Shown here: piece by piece, positions 1 to 7,286 of the stretch
Numbering within the stretch: the stretch's first letter is position 1
Layout of the letters: each line of letters begins with the position of its first letter
Source of the DNA: Thermoleophilia bacterium SCSIO 60948
GTDB taxonomy: Bacteria; Actinomycetota; Thermoleophilia; Solirubrobacterales; 70-9
Reading direction: 5' to 3'
DNA length: 64,000 nucleotides
Assembly (NCBI GenBank): GCA_021496505.1
Contig: CP053031.1
Coordinates: 3,278,001 to 3,342,000 of the forward strand
The notes under the pieces: generated by a model
Seen by the model: the letters and a program-made list of their open reading frames with translations, nothing else
What the model was told of the DNA's origin: nothing
The model's database searches: none
Translations under genes and position numbers: made by a program

Positions 1-2163
1 CGTGGCGAGCAGGACCGTCGCGTTGTAGGCGCGGCCGAGGCGCACCAGCCGGTTCAGCAGCGCCCGCCCCTGGGTCGAGGCGAGCAGGAACCACGCCTCG
101 TCGAGCAGCACCACCTTGTGGCGGGAGCGGTCGCCCGCGACCAGCCGCAGCGCCAGCGCCGCCACCAGCGAGAGAGTCGCCACCGAGACACGCTCGGAGC
201 GGGTGTAGGTCTCGCGCGAGGCGCCGGGGTCGGGCAGCGTCAGCCCAGGGGTGCGGATCGTCGTCACCGGCCGGCCCGCCTCCAGGCCCTCCCCGTCGCC
301 GGCGCCGAACCCGAGCCGCGCGAGGCCGAAGTCCGAAAGCACCTCGAGCGCGTCGCCGGCCTCACGCGCCGCCTCGACATCGGAGCGCCGCAGGCGCTCG
401 ACGACCTCCAGCAGGCTTCTCGCTCCGGCCCGGTCGGCATCGCGCACGGCCCGCTGGACCTGGTTCTCCCACGCCGGCGGCGGCTCGCGCAGCAGCTCGA
501 GCAAGTACGACGAGGCGAGCTCCTCGCGCAGCTCGGCGAGCCCGATCCGCAGCGGGTCGAGCTTGCCGCGGTGCTCGGGGTCGCCCGAGAGCTCGAGCAC
601 CTCGACGCGGTCCCCGAGCCCGTCGACGCGGTGCAGGCCGTGGTCGGGCTTGGGGTCGAAGTCGACCACCAGCGAGCCGCGCCGCTCGGCGGCGAGCGCG
701 ACCAGCTGGGCCGCGACCGTCTTGCCCGAGCCCAGCGTGCCCGCGAACAGCACCGCGGAGGTGCGCGCCTCGCGAGACGGCGCGGTCGGGTCGTAGCGGA
801 CCGGGCGCCCGTCGGCGACCGGCGAGTAGCCGAGATAGATGCCGCGCTCGGAGCCGACCTGCTGGGTCGCCAGGCAGACCATCGCGCCGAACTGCTCGAC
901 CGTGAGCTGGCTCTCGTAGTCGGGCACCGAGCTGCCGTCCGCCCGTGGCAGGTGGTCGGCGAAGAGCTGGTGCTGCAGGCCGCGCGGGCGGTGCAGGCGC
1001 ACCGCCCCGTACTGCTCGCGCAGCGCCTCGACCCGCCGCTCGAGCTCGCCGCGGTCGGGAGCGCCGACCGCGAGGCCGACCGTGGCGTAGAGCATCGGCG
1101 GGTGCGCGGTCGACTGCAGGATCGCCTCGTAGTCGCGCGCGAGCACCCGGTCCTCCTCGGCCAGCCACCCCGCCCCGGCCTGGGCGCCCTCGGCTTGCTC
1201 GCGGTAGGAGTGCTCGACGTCGAGGATCCGCTTGCGCACCTGCGAGAGCGCCTGGCGGTTGCCGATCCAGCGCGCGTGCAGCACCGCGTCGACCGGGAAT
1301 TCGACCCCCTCGAGCGGGGCGAACAGCAGCTCAGCCTGCGCACCGGGGAACTCGGCCTCTTCCGGCAGCGCCCCCAGACACAGGACGGCCTGAAACGAGC
1401 GCGCATCCTCCGCCTCGACCTCGAGCGAAGCCGGCTCGCCCGGGTCCTCGCTCAGCGGCGCGTTGGCGCAGCGCCACAGGTCGTGCTCCAGCGGCTCGTA
1501 GGCCACCGAGCCGTCCGCCGTCTCGATAACCAGCGCGTCGGGCTCCCAGTAGGCGTCGAGGGTCGGCTCGCCGACCCCGCGCAGCTCGCCGCGGCGCAGC
1601 AGCCACTCAAGCTCGCGGGTAGCGGCCCGCTCGACCGCGAGCACGCCGCCGAGCCGCTCGAACGTCCGCTGCTCGGCGGCCGCGAGGGCTTCGAGCTCGC
1701 GCCCGGAGAGCGGCCTCGAGCTGCCGACGCCGGCCAGCTCCTCAAGCCGGCGCCGGGCGCGGTCGACCGATCGGAGGAATGACGCGCTCGCGCCGGCGCC
1801 CTCGCCGAGCGACACCCCCAGGTAGATCTCGGGCACGTGCGATGCGAGCGCCTCGAGCCGCCGCTCGTGCGCCTCGAGGAAGCGCCGCCAGCCAGCGGCG
1901 TCGGCGTGGCGGATGTCGGCAAGGCCTGCGAGCTCGGCCGGGTAGCGGTCGGCCGGGAAGGCTCGGTTGACGCGCCAGATCGAGAAGTCCGCTCCGATCA
2001 CGTGCGCGAAGCGCTCCAGCCGCCGCAGCAGAAGCCACTTGTCGGCGACCGGCAGGAACGGATACGAGACCGGCGCGAGGCGGTAAAGCGCCGCCGCCTC
2101 GCCCCCGTGTCCGATGAGCAGATTCTGGCGCGCGTAGCGCAGCGGGAAGCGCCTCAGGGCCAC
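1..2163 (-). CDS. VirB4/TraC-like conjugation ATPase (3' end outside window)
   Basis: Predicted ATPase that drives assembly or operation of a type IV-like mating channel on the cytoplasmic face of the membrane. About 721 codons are visible and the gene runs off the left edge. Walker A GTLGSGKT lies at about residues 472-479 and Walker B VVLLDEAWFLL at about 684-694, followed by a conserved LVRLGRAYNA stretch. The N-terminal half is the charged, poorly conserved domain usual in VirB4 proteins. The GTG start at 2163 falls inside the end of the TcpE-like gene (10-base overlap), so translation is probably coupled. The GGAGG just upstream is very close to this GTG, so a slightly later start is possible. 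The three upstream genes are also conjugation-type, which supports the call. Confidence 0.85.
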   Translation of the reverse strand, partial: MALRRFPLRYARQNLLIGHGGEAAALYRLAPVSYPFLPVADKWLLLRRLERFAHVIGADFSIWRVNRAFPADRYPAELAGLADIRHADAAGWRRFLEAHERRLEALASHVPEIYLGVSLGEGAGASASFLRSVDRARRRLEELAGVGSSRPLSGRELEALAAAEQRTFERLGGVLAVERAATRELEWLLRRGELRGVGEPTLDAYWEPDALVIETADGSVAYEPLEHDLWRCANAPLSEDPGEPASLEVEAEDARSFQAVLCLGALPEEAEFPGAQAELLFAPLEGVEFPVDAVLHARWIGNRQALSQVRKRILDVEHSYREQAEGAQAGAGWLAEEDRVLARDYEAILQSTAHPPMLYATVGLAVGAPDRGELERRVEALREQYGAVRLHRPRGLQHQLFADHLPRADGSSVPDYESQLTVEQFGAMVCLATQQVGSERGIYLGYSPVADGRPVRYDPTAPSREARTSAVLFAGTLGSGKTVAAQLVALAAERRGSLVVDFDPKPDHGLHRVDGLGDRVEVLELSGDPEHRGKLDPLRIGLAELREELASSYLLELLREPPPAWENQVQRAVRDADRAGARSLLEVVERLRRSDVEAAREAGDALEVLSDFGLARLGFGAGDGEGLEAGRPVTTIRTPGLTLPDPGASRETYTRSERVSVATLSLVAALALRLVAGDRSRHKVVLLDEAWFLLASTQGRALLNRLVRLGRAYNATVLLAT

Positions 2164-2855
2164 ACCTCCGCCAGCTCGCCCTCGCCGAGCTCAATCGAGT
2201 CGACGACCGCACCGCGCGGCCTCCCACGCCCAAGCGGCCGGACCACAGCGCCGCGGCGAAGGCGCCGCGGCGCGATCCGCGCGCGGCTCGCCAGCACTGC
2301 GGTCACCGGTCCGCGGAGGCGCGCGCGGCGAAGCCGCGGCTGGCGCTCATCCGCCGCCACCCACAGCCGCCCCCCTTGCCGCCGACGCTGGCCGGCTGGA
2401 GGCAGGGCGCGGCCGAGCGAGCGCCGCCTCGGAGCGAGCCGCAGCGCGACCCACGAGAGCGCGAAGCGGTCCGCGCGCCGGCCGTCCGGCGTCGCCTGCG
2501 TCGCGAGCGTCGCCAGCAGCGCCGGCAAGACGACGAAGCGAAGCGGCCAGCCGAGCAGCCCAAGCAGGAACCCCGCCACCGGCACCCCGAGCGCCGCGAG
2601 CGCCGCCGCGGCGAGGGCGGACGCCCGGCCGCCCAGGGCCAGGCCCCCGAGCGCCGCCGCTGCGGCGGCGAGCAGCGCGACGACAGCCGAACCTGAGCTC
2701 AGCACGAGCACGCAGAGCAGCGAGCCGCTCGCCCAGGCGAGCCAGCGAAGCGGCACGCCGCCCGGAACCGGCAGCGAGCGGCCCTCGACCTGGTAGAGCC
2801 GCCGCTCAGGCCGGAAGATCCGCTGGTAGGAGCGGATCAGCCCGCGCTCATCCAC
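2154..2855 (-). CDS. TcpE-like conjugal transfer membrane protein
   Basis: Membrane protein of 233 residues that resembles the TcpE/PrgI-type partner encoded next to VirB4 ATPases in Gram-positive conjugation systems. The N-terminus is soluble with a YQRIFRPERRLYQVEG stretch. Two hydrophobic blocks follow at about residues 36-75 and 85-120, then a basic, Arg-rich cytoplasmic tail. The GTG start directly follows the TAG of the pilin-like gene. The family call rests on position, length and the two-block topology more than on a strict motif. It probably forms part of the membrane channel for the ATPase downstream. Confidence 0.6.
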   Translation of the reverse strand: MDERGLIRSYQRIFRPERRLYQVEGRSLPVPGGVPLRWLAWASGSLLCVLVLSSGSAVVALLAAAAAALGGLALGGRASALAAAALAALGVPVAGFLLGLLGWPLRFVVLPALLATLATQATPDGRRADRFALSWVALRLAPRRRSLGRALPPAGQRRRQGGRLWVAADERQPRLRRARLRGPVTAVLASRARIAPRRLRRGAVVRPLGRGRPRGAVVDSIELGEGELAEVWP

Positions 2856-3161
2856 CTACGGAAGCACCTGATCGCCGATCCCCCGAGCCGTCTCCGCCAC
2901 CTGATCGGGCGAGAAGACGAGCCAGGCGACCAGCACCGCGGCGATGAAGAACAGGCCCAGCTCGGTGTAGCGCCGGTTGAGCAGGAAGACGAGGCTGATG
3001 ATCGCCACCACCCCGCCGTAGATCTGACCTGCATAGCCCTTGAGCAGGTCGCCCAGGTTCTGGCCGACGTCGTCGCCGGACTGCGCGGCGGCGTCGGGCG
3101 CGAACCACAGGCAAACGCCAAGGGCGCTCGCCAGCAACGCGGCGAGCAAGAGTCGCCTCAT
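2856..3161 (-). CDS. Small pilin-like/TrbC-VirB2-type membrane protein
   Basis: A 101-residue protein with a signal peptide (MRRLLLAALLASALG, likely cleavage after AAA near residue 26) and two hydrophobic segments at about 48-62 and 70-85. A short N-terminal polar region precedes them. This is the shape of VirB2/TrbC-type pilin or channel subunits. Its ATG overlaps the end of the TcpC-like gene by four bases and its stop abuts the TcpE-like start, so it belongs to the conjugation operon. The sequence is too short to exclude another small membrane subunit. Confidence 0.6.
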   Translation of the reverse strand: MRRLLLAALLASALGVCLWFAPDAAAQSGDDVGQNLGDLLKGYAGQIYGGVVAIISLVFLLNRRYTELGLFFIAAVLVAWLVFSPDQVAETARGIGDQVLP

Positions 3162-4105
3162 GCGACCTCCCCTCGTATCGATTCCACGTACCAGCGCTCG
3201 CGCTGCACCAGCTCGAGGCGGTAACGCGCTGGATAGACCGCGCCCGAGGCGCTATCGCGCACCCCGACCGCGACGAAGACCGAGCGCCGCGAGGGCTCCT
3301 CGGCCGGAAGCGCGTCGACCGCGTCGACGCGCACAAGCTCAAGCCCCGGGGCGAGCGAGCCCACCTTCGCTCCGGGGGACACGAAGAAGGCGAGATCCTC
3401 TCCGGGCGCGCCGGCGATGTAGGCGGCCAGGAACCTCCGCACCAGCCGGTCGATCTCGGCCGCGTCCGATCCGGTCAGCGGCGCTATTGCATCGACCTCG
3501 ACGTGCCCGGGCGGCGGGCCGGCTACCAGCGACGGAAGGTCGTATGCCGCCAACCCACCCTCGCTGTCGCGCCCGACCGGCACCGCCACGTACCGCACCC
3601 CCGCTCCCGGCAAGAGGCAGGCGATGGTGATGACGCTGCGCTGCGCGGAGATCTGCTCGCTCGCGGCTACGGTCGCGTCGACCACGACCGGTCGGGCTCG
3701 GCGGCGCGATGAACGGCCTTCGAGCTGCTCGCGCAGCTCCGGGGCAACCAGGGCATCCAGGCCGCGGGCGCCTTGGCCGGTCAGATAGACGCGTGCGACC
3801 TCAACCGCGAAGGCCCGCTCGTCTTCGGCGAGCAGCCCCCTTTCCGGGACCGATTCGCCGGTCGGGCTCGGCGCCGGGGCCGCGACGATGTCTCCGAGAC
3901 CCCTGACGATGACGAGCAGCAGGAACGTCCAGAGGACAACCCGCCCGCCAGCTCGCACGAAGTCCGCCGGCGTACGGCCGGACTCCCTCGCAGAAGACTG
4001 AGCCGACCCCGCCCCTTCGGCTCCAACGCCATAACGGCCCCGGCCGCGCAGGCGAGCAGCGAACAGGCGACCTCGCGGTCGGTCCTCGTCTCGCCGTTCT
4101 GCCAC
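3158..4105 (-). CDS. TcpC-like conjugal transfer protein
   Basis: A 315-residue protein with a basic cytoplasmic N-terminus, one transmembrane helix at about 56-75 and a large extracytoplasmic part. The latter shows two alpha/beta modules (about 90-200 and 205-315) as in TcpC-family conjugation proteins, which have NTF2-like or VirB8-like folds. VirB8-type proteins form the periplasmic or wall-side scaffold of the channel. The GTG start at 4105 has a strong GAGGAGG ribosome site upstream. It is the first recognisable gene of the minus-strand operon running to the VirB4-like gene. Confidence 0.7.
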   Translation of the reverse strand: MAERRDEDRPRGRLFAARLRGRGRYGVGAEGAGSAQSSARESGRTPADFVRAGGRVVLWTFLLLVIVRGLGDIVAAPAPSPTGESVPERGLLAEDERAFAVEVARVYLTGQGARGLDALVAPELREQLEGRSSRRRARPVVVDATVAASEQISAQRSVITIACLLPGAGVRYVAVPVGRDSEGGLAAYDLPSLVAGPPPGHVEVDAIAPLTGSDAAEIDRLVRRFLAAYIAGAPGEDLAFFVSPGAKVGSLAPGLELVRVDAVDALPAEEPSRRSVFVAVGVRDSASGAVYPARYRLELVQRERWYVESIRGEVA

Positions 4106-4335
4106 CTGCGACCTCCTCGGTCCGCCGCCGGCCCTTGTCCGCGACCCCGGTGCCGCGGGAGCCGGTCGGCTGCTTGCGCAGGCGGTTGTACGACCGCTCC
4201 GGCGAGAAGCCCACAGCCGTACAAACGCTTGGTTACGGAGCCGAGCGAGCCGCGGACAGGGGCTCTGGGCACCGGCGAGTCACGGTCACACCCGCCGAAG
4301 GAGCCAGGCGGGGCTCCGAGGAGGTCAGCTAGGGC
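4106..4335. other. Gap upstream of the conjugation operon
   Basis: No convincing gene is seen here. Short open frames exist on both strands but lack a credible ribosome site or recognisable sequence. The segment must hold the promoter of the TcpC-to-VirB4 operon and the 3' flank of the ArsR gene. Confidence 0.4.
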
Positions 4336-4758
4336 CTACGCCGCGTTCCCGCGGTCCGCCGCGAAGAGCCCATGGAGCTCATCAAGGCGGTCGGCGACGC
4401 TGGTCGCCATCTGCTCGACCAGCCACCAGCCCGTCCAGTCGACGAGCGTGTAACGAACCGAGATCCCGTCCTTGCGACGGCTGACCATACCGGCCTGATA
4501 GAGCACGCCGAGGTGCTTGGAGACATTCTGGTGCGTTGTCATCAGCCGGTCCGTCAGCTCCTGCACAGTCGCCTCGCCCTCATTCAAGAGGCCGAGGATG
4601 CGAATCCGGTTGGGCTCCGCGATGACGCGAAGCCGTGCGGCGATCAGCTCGATCGCCTCATCCGAGAGCTGCTGTGGGGGCGCGCGCCGGGGGCGCGACT
4701 GATCCGCAAGGCGCCGGCCCTCCCGACCCGATTTGTTGCTCGTCACCCTTTCCCTCAT
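4336..4758 (-). CDS. ArsR-family winged-helix regulator
   Basis: ArsR/SmtB-type transcription factor. The core LRVIAEPNRIRILGLLNEGE with TVQELTDRL and TTHQNVSKHLGVLYQAGMVSRRKDG is the classic winged helix, with the recognition helix at TTHQNVSKHL and the wing at RRKDGISVRYTL. No CxC metal site is visible near the recognition helix, so it is probably not a classical metal sensor. ATG 4758 (MRERVTSNKS) is preferred; an in-frame GTG at 4788 would add ten residues. It is isolated from a structural operon, so the target is unknown. A near-palindrome at 4867-4882 upstream could be its own operator. Confidence 0.85.
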   Translation of the reverse strand: MRERVTSNKSGREGRRLADQSRPRRAPPQQLSDEAIELIAARLRVIAEPNRIRILGLLNEGEATVQELTDRLMTTHQNVSKHLGVLYQAGMVSRRKDGISVRYTLVDWTGWWLVEQMATSVADRLDELHGLFAADRGNAA

Positions 4759-4866
4759 CCTTGGCTCCGCGAGACCGCCAGCGCACACGTCTCATTCGCT
4801 ACAAACGGTAGTTCGCGCCCGAAGTCTCGGTGCCGGTAGCGCCCCGGTCCACAACCCGGCAAACGC

Positions 4867-4882
4867 TTACGCACTTGCGCAA
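4867..4882. promoter_or_regulatory. Candidate ArsR operator palindrome
   Basis: TTACGCACTTGCGCAA is a 7+2+7 inverted repeat with one mismatch. It lies upstream of the ArsR gene and downstream of the XRE gene, a fitting place for autoregulation. Confidence 0.4.
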
Positions 4883-4908
4883 ACGAGGGAGCACCGGCCG
4901 GCCCTTCC

Positions 4909-5154
4909 CTAAGACTGATCGGCGTCGATCCGCTCCGCCCTAAGTGCGAGCTCCGAGACCGGGACATCAAGCGCGGCAGCGATCCGAGCCACTGTTCCCC
5001 AGGCGGGATTGGGACGGCCGGCTTCGATGTGCGAAAGCCAGGTCACATTGAGGTCGGCCGCGCGCGCAAGCTCTCGCTGGGTGAGTCCGCGTTCAAGTCG
5101 AAGGGCGCGCACTGCTCGGCCGAGGCTTTCCTGCGGCTCAAGGCGGCGTCCCAT
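4909..5154 (-). CDS. Small XRE-family DNA-binding protein
   Basis: An 81-residue protein that is almost only a Cro/C1 helix-turn-helix. LGRAVRALRLERGLTQRELA, then NVTWLSHIEAGRPNPAWGT and VARIAAALDVPVSEL, give all five helices of the domain at about residues 10-70. There is no effector domain. Such proteins are common repressors on mobile elements, which would agree with the nearby conjugation genes, but its target cannot be read from the sequence. ATG 5154 is the start. Confidence 0.85.
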   Translation of the reverse strand: MGRRLEPQESLGRAVRALRLERGLTQRELARAADLNVTWLSHIEAGRPNPAWGTVARIAAALDVPVSELALRAERIDADQS

Positions 5155-5317
5155 GAGCGGACGCTGTCGGGCTCTGCGCTACTTTGCTTCTAACTCAAGT
5201 GGAGGAAAGGGTTGACAAGCTTCCTGCGGCCGTCAGTGCCACCCCATGTCGGCTGGCGTCGGCAAGAGTCATCCGGTTAGGCTCTGGGCATCCCTGGCCG
5301 CCAACCGAGGTCCCGGC

Positions 5318-5695
5318 GTGAGCCAAGACAGTCCTGCCCCTGTTGCCTACGTCCGCTACTCCGACTTTCTAGATGGTGATCCCGCCCGGCGGGGCGATGC
5401 TCTCGAGTTCGGTCATGACTGGCTCGATGGAGACGACCGCTACCGCGCCTGTTGGTATCCGGGAACGGGCGAGCTTACGATCGAGCGGCTCGATCCCGAC
5501 GGTGAGCTTGCGCTCGAAGACTTCCATCAGGGCGTCGCGGGCCCCGTCGAGGTTCTAGCCCGCTTCGCGACACGCGCTGAGGTTGAACGTGTCCTTGGGA
5601 CCTGGCCCAACCCCGCGCCCGACGGCCCGCGAGCGGTCGGCTCCCTGCGAGACATGGCGCAGCGTGGTGCGGAGTCCAGCTCGCCCGGTGGGTGA
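5318..5695 (+). CDS. Hypothetical protein, 125 aa
   Basis: A soluble acidic protein not recognised as a named family. The central part, YVRYSDFLDGD to CWYPGTGELTIERL (about residues 10-58), reads like a conserved small domain with a beta-hairpin, and an FATRAEVERVLG helix follows near 80-95. GTG 5318 (SQDSPAPVAYVRY) is preferred to the in-frame ATG at 5246 because the 24 residues before it look non-coding. It sits alone on the plus strand between XRE and ArsR regulators, an accessory-region setting. Confidence 0.6.
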   Translation: MSQDSPAPVAYVRYSDFLDGDPARRGDALEFGHDWLDGDDRYRACWYPGTGELTIERLDPDGELALEDFHQGVAGPVEVLARFATRAEVERVLGTWPNPAPDGPRAVGSLRDMAQRGAESSSPGG

Positions 5696-5712
5696 GCTGC
5701 GGCTGGGGGGGG

Positions 5713-6081
5713 TTACTCGCGCCTGTCGATTAGCTGGTTCAGGCGTATCGACTCGGCCCGCAAGCCGGCGGCCACATGCTCGTAAACGGGCATAGCGACC
5801 GGATCCGAGAGCCGGTAGAAGACCTGGCGTCCGTGGTGGCGCCGCGAGACAGCCCCCGCCGAGCGCAGAACGGCGAGGTGCTGCGAGATGTTGTGCAGCC
5901 GCTCGTCGAGAGCGTCCGCGAGCGCTCCCACCGTCTGCTCGCCGTCCGCATCGAGTCGATCAAGCATGCGGACTCGAACTGGCTGCCCGAGCACGCGTAG
6001 CCGGTCAGCGATGGCTTCTGCGACGACCGGCCGGATAGGTCGCTCAAGCGAACCACCTCCGCTTGGCTCATGCTCTTGCAT
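5713..6081 (-). CDS. ArsR-family winged-helix regulator
   Basis: Second ArsR-type repressor. The DNA-binding core is ADRLRVLGQPVRVRMLDRL, TVGALADALDERLHNISQHL and LRSAGAVSRRHHGRQVFYRL at about residues 20-100. The recognition helix is HNISQHLAVL and the wing carries RRHHGRQ. No CxC metal motif is present. ATG 6081 (MQEHEPSGG) has an AGGGAT ribosome site; an in-frame GTG at 6114 is an alternative. It lies downstream of and in the same direction as the cupin, so it may control the flavoprotein/MFS/methyltransferase/cupin operon. Confidence 0.85.
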   Translation of the reverse strand: MQEHEPSGGGSLERPIRPVVAEAIADRLRVLGQPVRVRMLDRLDADGEQTVGALADALDERLHNISQHLAVLRSAGAVSRRHHGRQVFYRLSDPVAMPVYEHVAAGLRAESIRLNQLIDRRE

Positions 6082-6219
6082 GTCTAATCCCTGGCGATCG
6101 GAGCGGGTAATCACGGGTGGTGCAGCCCCATCTTTGCCCCGCTCGGCCAGAAGTGAGGTTCCTTGTCCGGCGAGACGGTACGTGGCTGACGACGGTGGCG
6201 AACCTCATGGCGCGATCCC

Positions 6220-6597
6220 TTAGGCCCAGAAGGCCTCGTCGCGCTCTGTGTCCCCGCCTTTCGGCCGCCGCCCTCCGACGCACAGAAGGTCGAGTCCGTC
6301 CGGGCTGGCTTCGAAGGCTCGCATGACCTTCGGAGCGACGCGGATGACGTCCCACTCCGCGACCTCGACGGTCTCCTTGTCGAGCTTTGCCCGCCCTGAG
6401 CCGCCGACGATCACGTAGACCTCCTCCTGCTCGCGGTGGCGATGGCCGAAAGGCATGCGCGCCCCCGGCGCGAAGGTGAAGCGGCTGACGCCAACCTGGC
6501 GCGACCGCAGCGCCCCCCGCGACAAACGCCACTCCATCATGTCGTCGGGGCTGCGATCGGCGACCTCGGCGAAGTTCTTCTTGGTCCAGCCAGGCAT
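6220..6597 (-). CDS. Single-domain cupin protein
   Basis: A 125-residue cupin_2 barrel. The first metal motif is GHRHREQEEVYVIVGGSGRA (about residues 50-69), with His, His and Glu in the usual spacing. The second motif, around WDVIRVAPKVMRAFEA, has lost the canonical His, so metal binding may be reduced. Small cupins act as sugar, acid or sensor-domain enzymes or as binding proteins; no specific function is claimed. Its start lies 61 bases inside the 3' end of the methyltransferase gene, so the two are probably cotranscribed. Confidence 0.75.
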   Translation of the reverse strand: MPGWTKKNFAEVADRSPDDMMEWRLSRGALRSRQVGVSRFTFAPGARMPFGHRHREQEEVYVIVGGSGRAKLDKETVEVAEWDVIRVAPKVMRAFEASPDGLDLLCVGGRRPKGGDTERDEAFWA

Positions 6598-7286
6598 CGA
6601 TCAGTGAGAGGAGGTCCACCGGCTTGGCCGGCCAGGCCGACGACAGCGGTCGTGGCTTCCCCGCTCGAAGCGGTGCGCACGGCGTGCACCACGGCGTCCA
6701 GGATGACTTGCTGCCGCCCGTCGTAGGTGACCGCGCGCGCGAGCTCGTCCGCTACGCCGATCCTCCACTCCCGGTCATCGAGCGCAAGCGCCGACGCGAG
6801 CTCACTGCCGCTCGGAAGGCCGCCTGTGGCTTCGGGATCCCAGGCCCACGGCGGCAGCGTGTAGTGGCCGATGACGAGGAGCGTTCCGCCGGCTCGGACC
6901 TGCTCGGCGGCGCGGCGCAGCGTCGCGGGGTAGTCGAGGTAGAGCGGAGTGTGCAGGTAGAACGCCGCGGCGAGGTCGACGGTCTCCGTCGCCGCCCAGT
7001 CTTGAAGATCGGCGTGCTCCCAGCGAACTCGCGACGCCACCCCGACCCTCCGGGCAAGGGCCGCGGCGCGGTCGAGCGCAACCTCCGAGACGTCTACCCC
7101 GGTGACGGTCCAGCCCTGGGTCGCGAGCCAGATGGCATTAGCGCCCTCGCCGCAACCGAGCTCAAGCGCCGATCCTGGGGCGATCGCGGCCAGCTCGCCG
7201 ATCACGTATGGGTGAGGTTGCGGATGCCGGGACGAGTTCCGCCGGCTGTGGATCCGATCCCACAGCCTCTGTGCCTCGTCGGTCAA
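6537..7286 (-). CDS. Class I SAM-dependent methyltransferase
   Basis: A Rossmann methyltransferase. Motif I is ALELGCGEGANAIWLA at about residues 40-55, followed by the acidic loop GVDVSEVALDRA and motif IV AAFYLHTPLYL. This arrangement resembles small tellurite-resistance/thiopurine-type methyltransferases. The TTG start at 7286 overlaps the MFS stop (TTGA). The family usually ends near the ILDAVVHAVR segment; here about 45 low-complexity residues follow and run 61 bases into the cupin gene. This suggests loss of the normal stop. Its role next to an exporter and a flavin oxidoreductase may be modification of an exported compound. Confidence 0.8.
   Translation of the reverse strand: MTDEAQRLWDRIHSRRNSSRHPQPHPYVIGELAAIAPGSALELGCGEGANAIWLATQGWTVTGVDVSEVALDRAAALARRVGVASRVRWEHADLQDWAATETVDLAAAFYLHTPLYLDYPATLRRAAEQVRAGGTLLVIGHYTLPPWAWDPEATGGLPSGSELASALALDDREWRIGVADELARAVTYDGRQQVILDAVVHAVRTASSGEATTAVVGLAGQAGGPPLTDRCLAGPRRTSPRSPIAAPTT

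Noticed and set aside
118-1782. Long plus-strand open frame
   Set aside because: It is the exact antisense of the VirB4-like gene in the same codon register; its translation is Arg/Ala-rich with no motif, while the minus strand carries Walker A and B.
4135-4332. Plus-strand 65-residue frame in the gap upstream of the TcpC-like gene
   Set aside because: No motif or ribosome site and it overlaps the probable promoter region of the conjugation operon.
5214-5219. TTGACA as a promoter -35 before the gene at 5318
   Set aside because: No -10 like sequence at 16-18 bases and other choices are possible; not enough to call.
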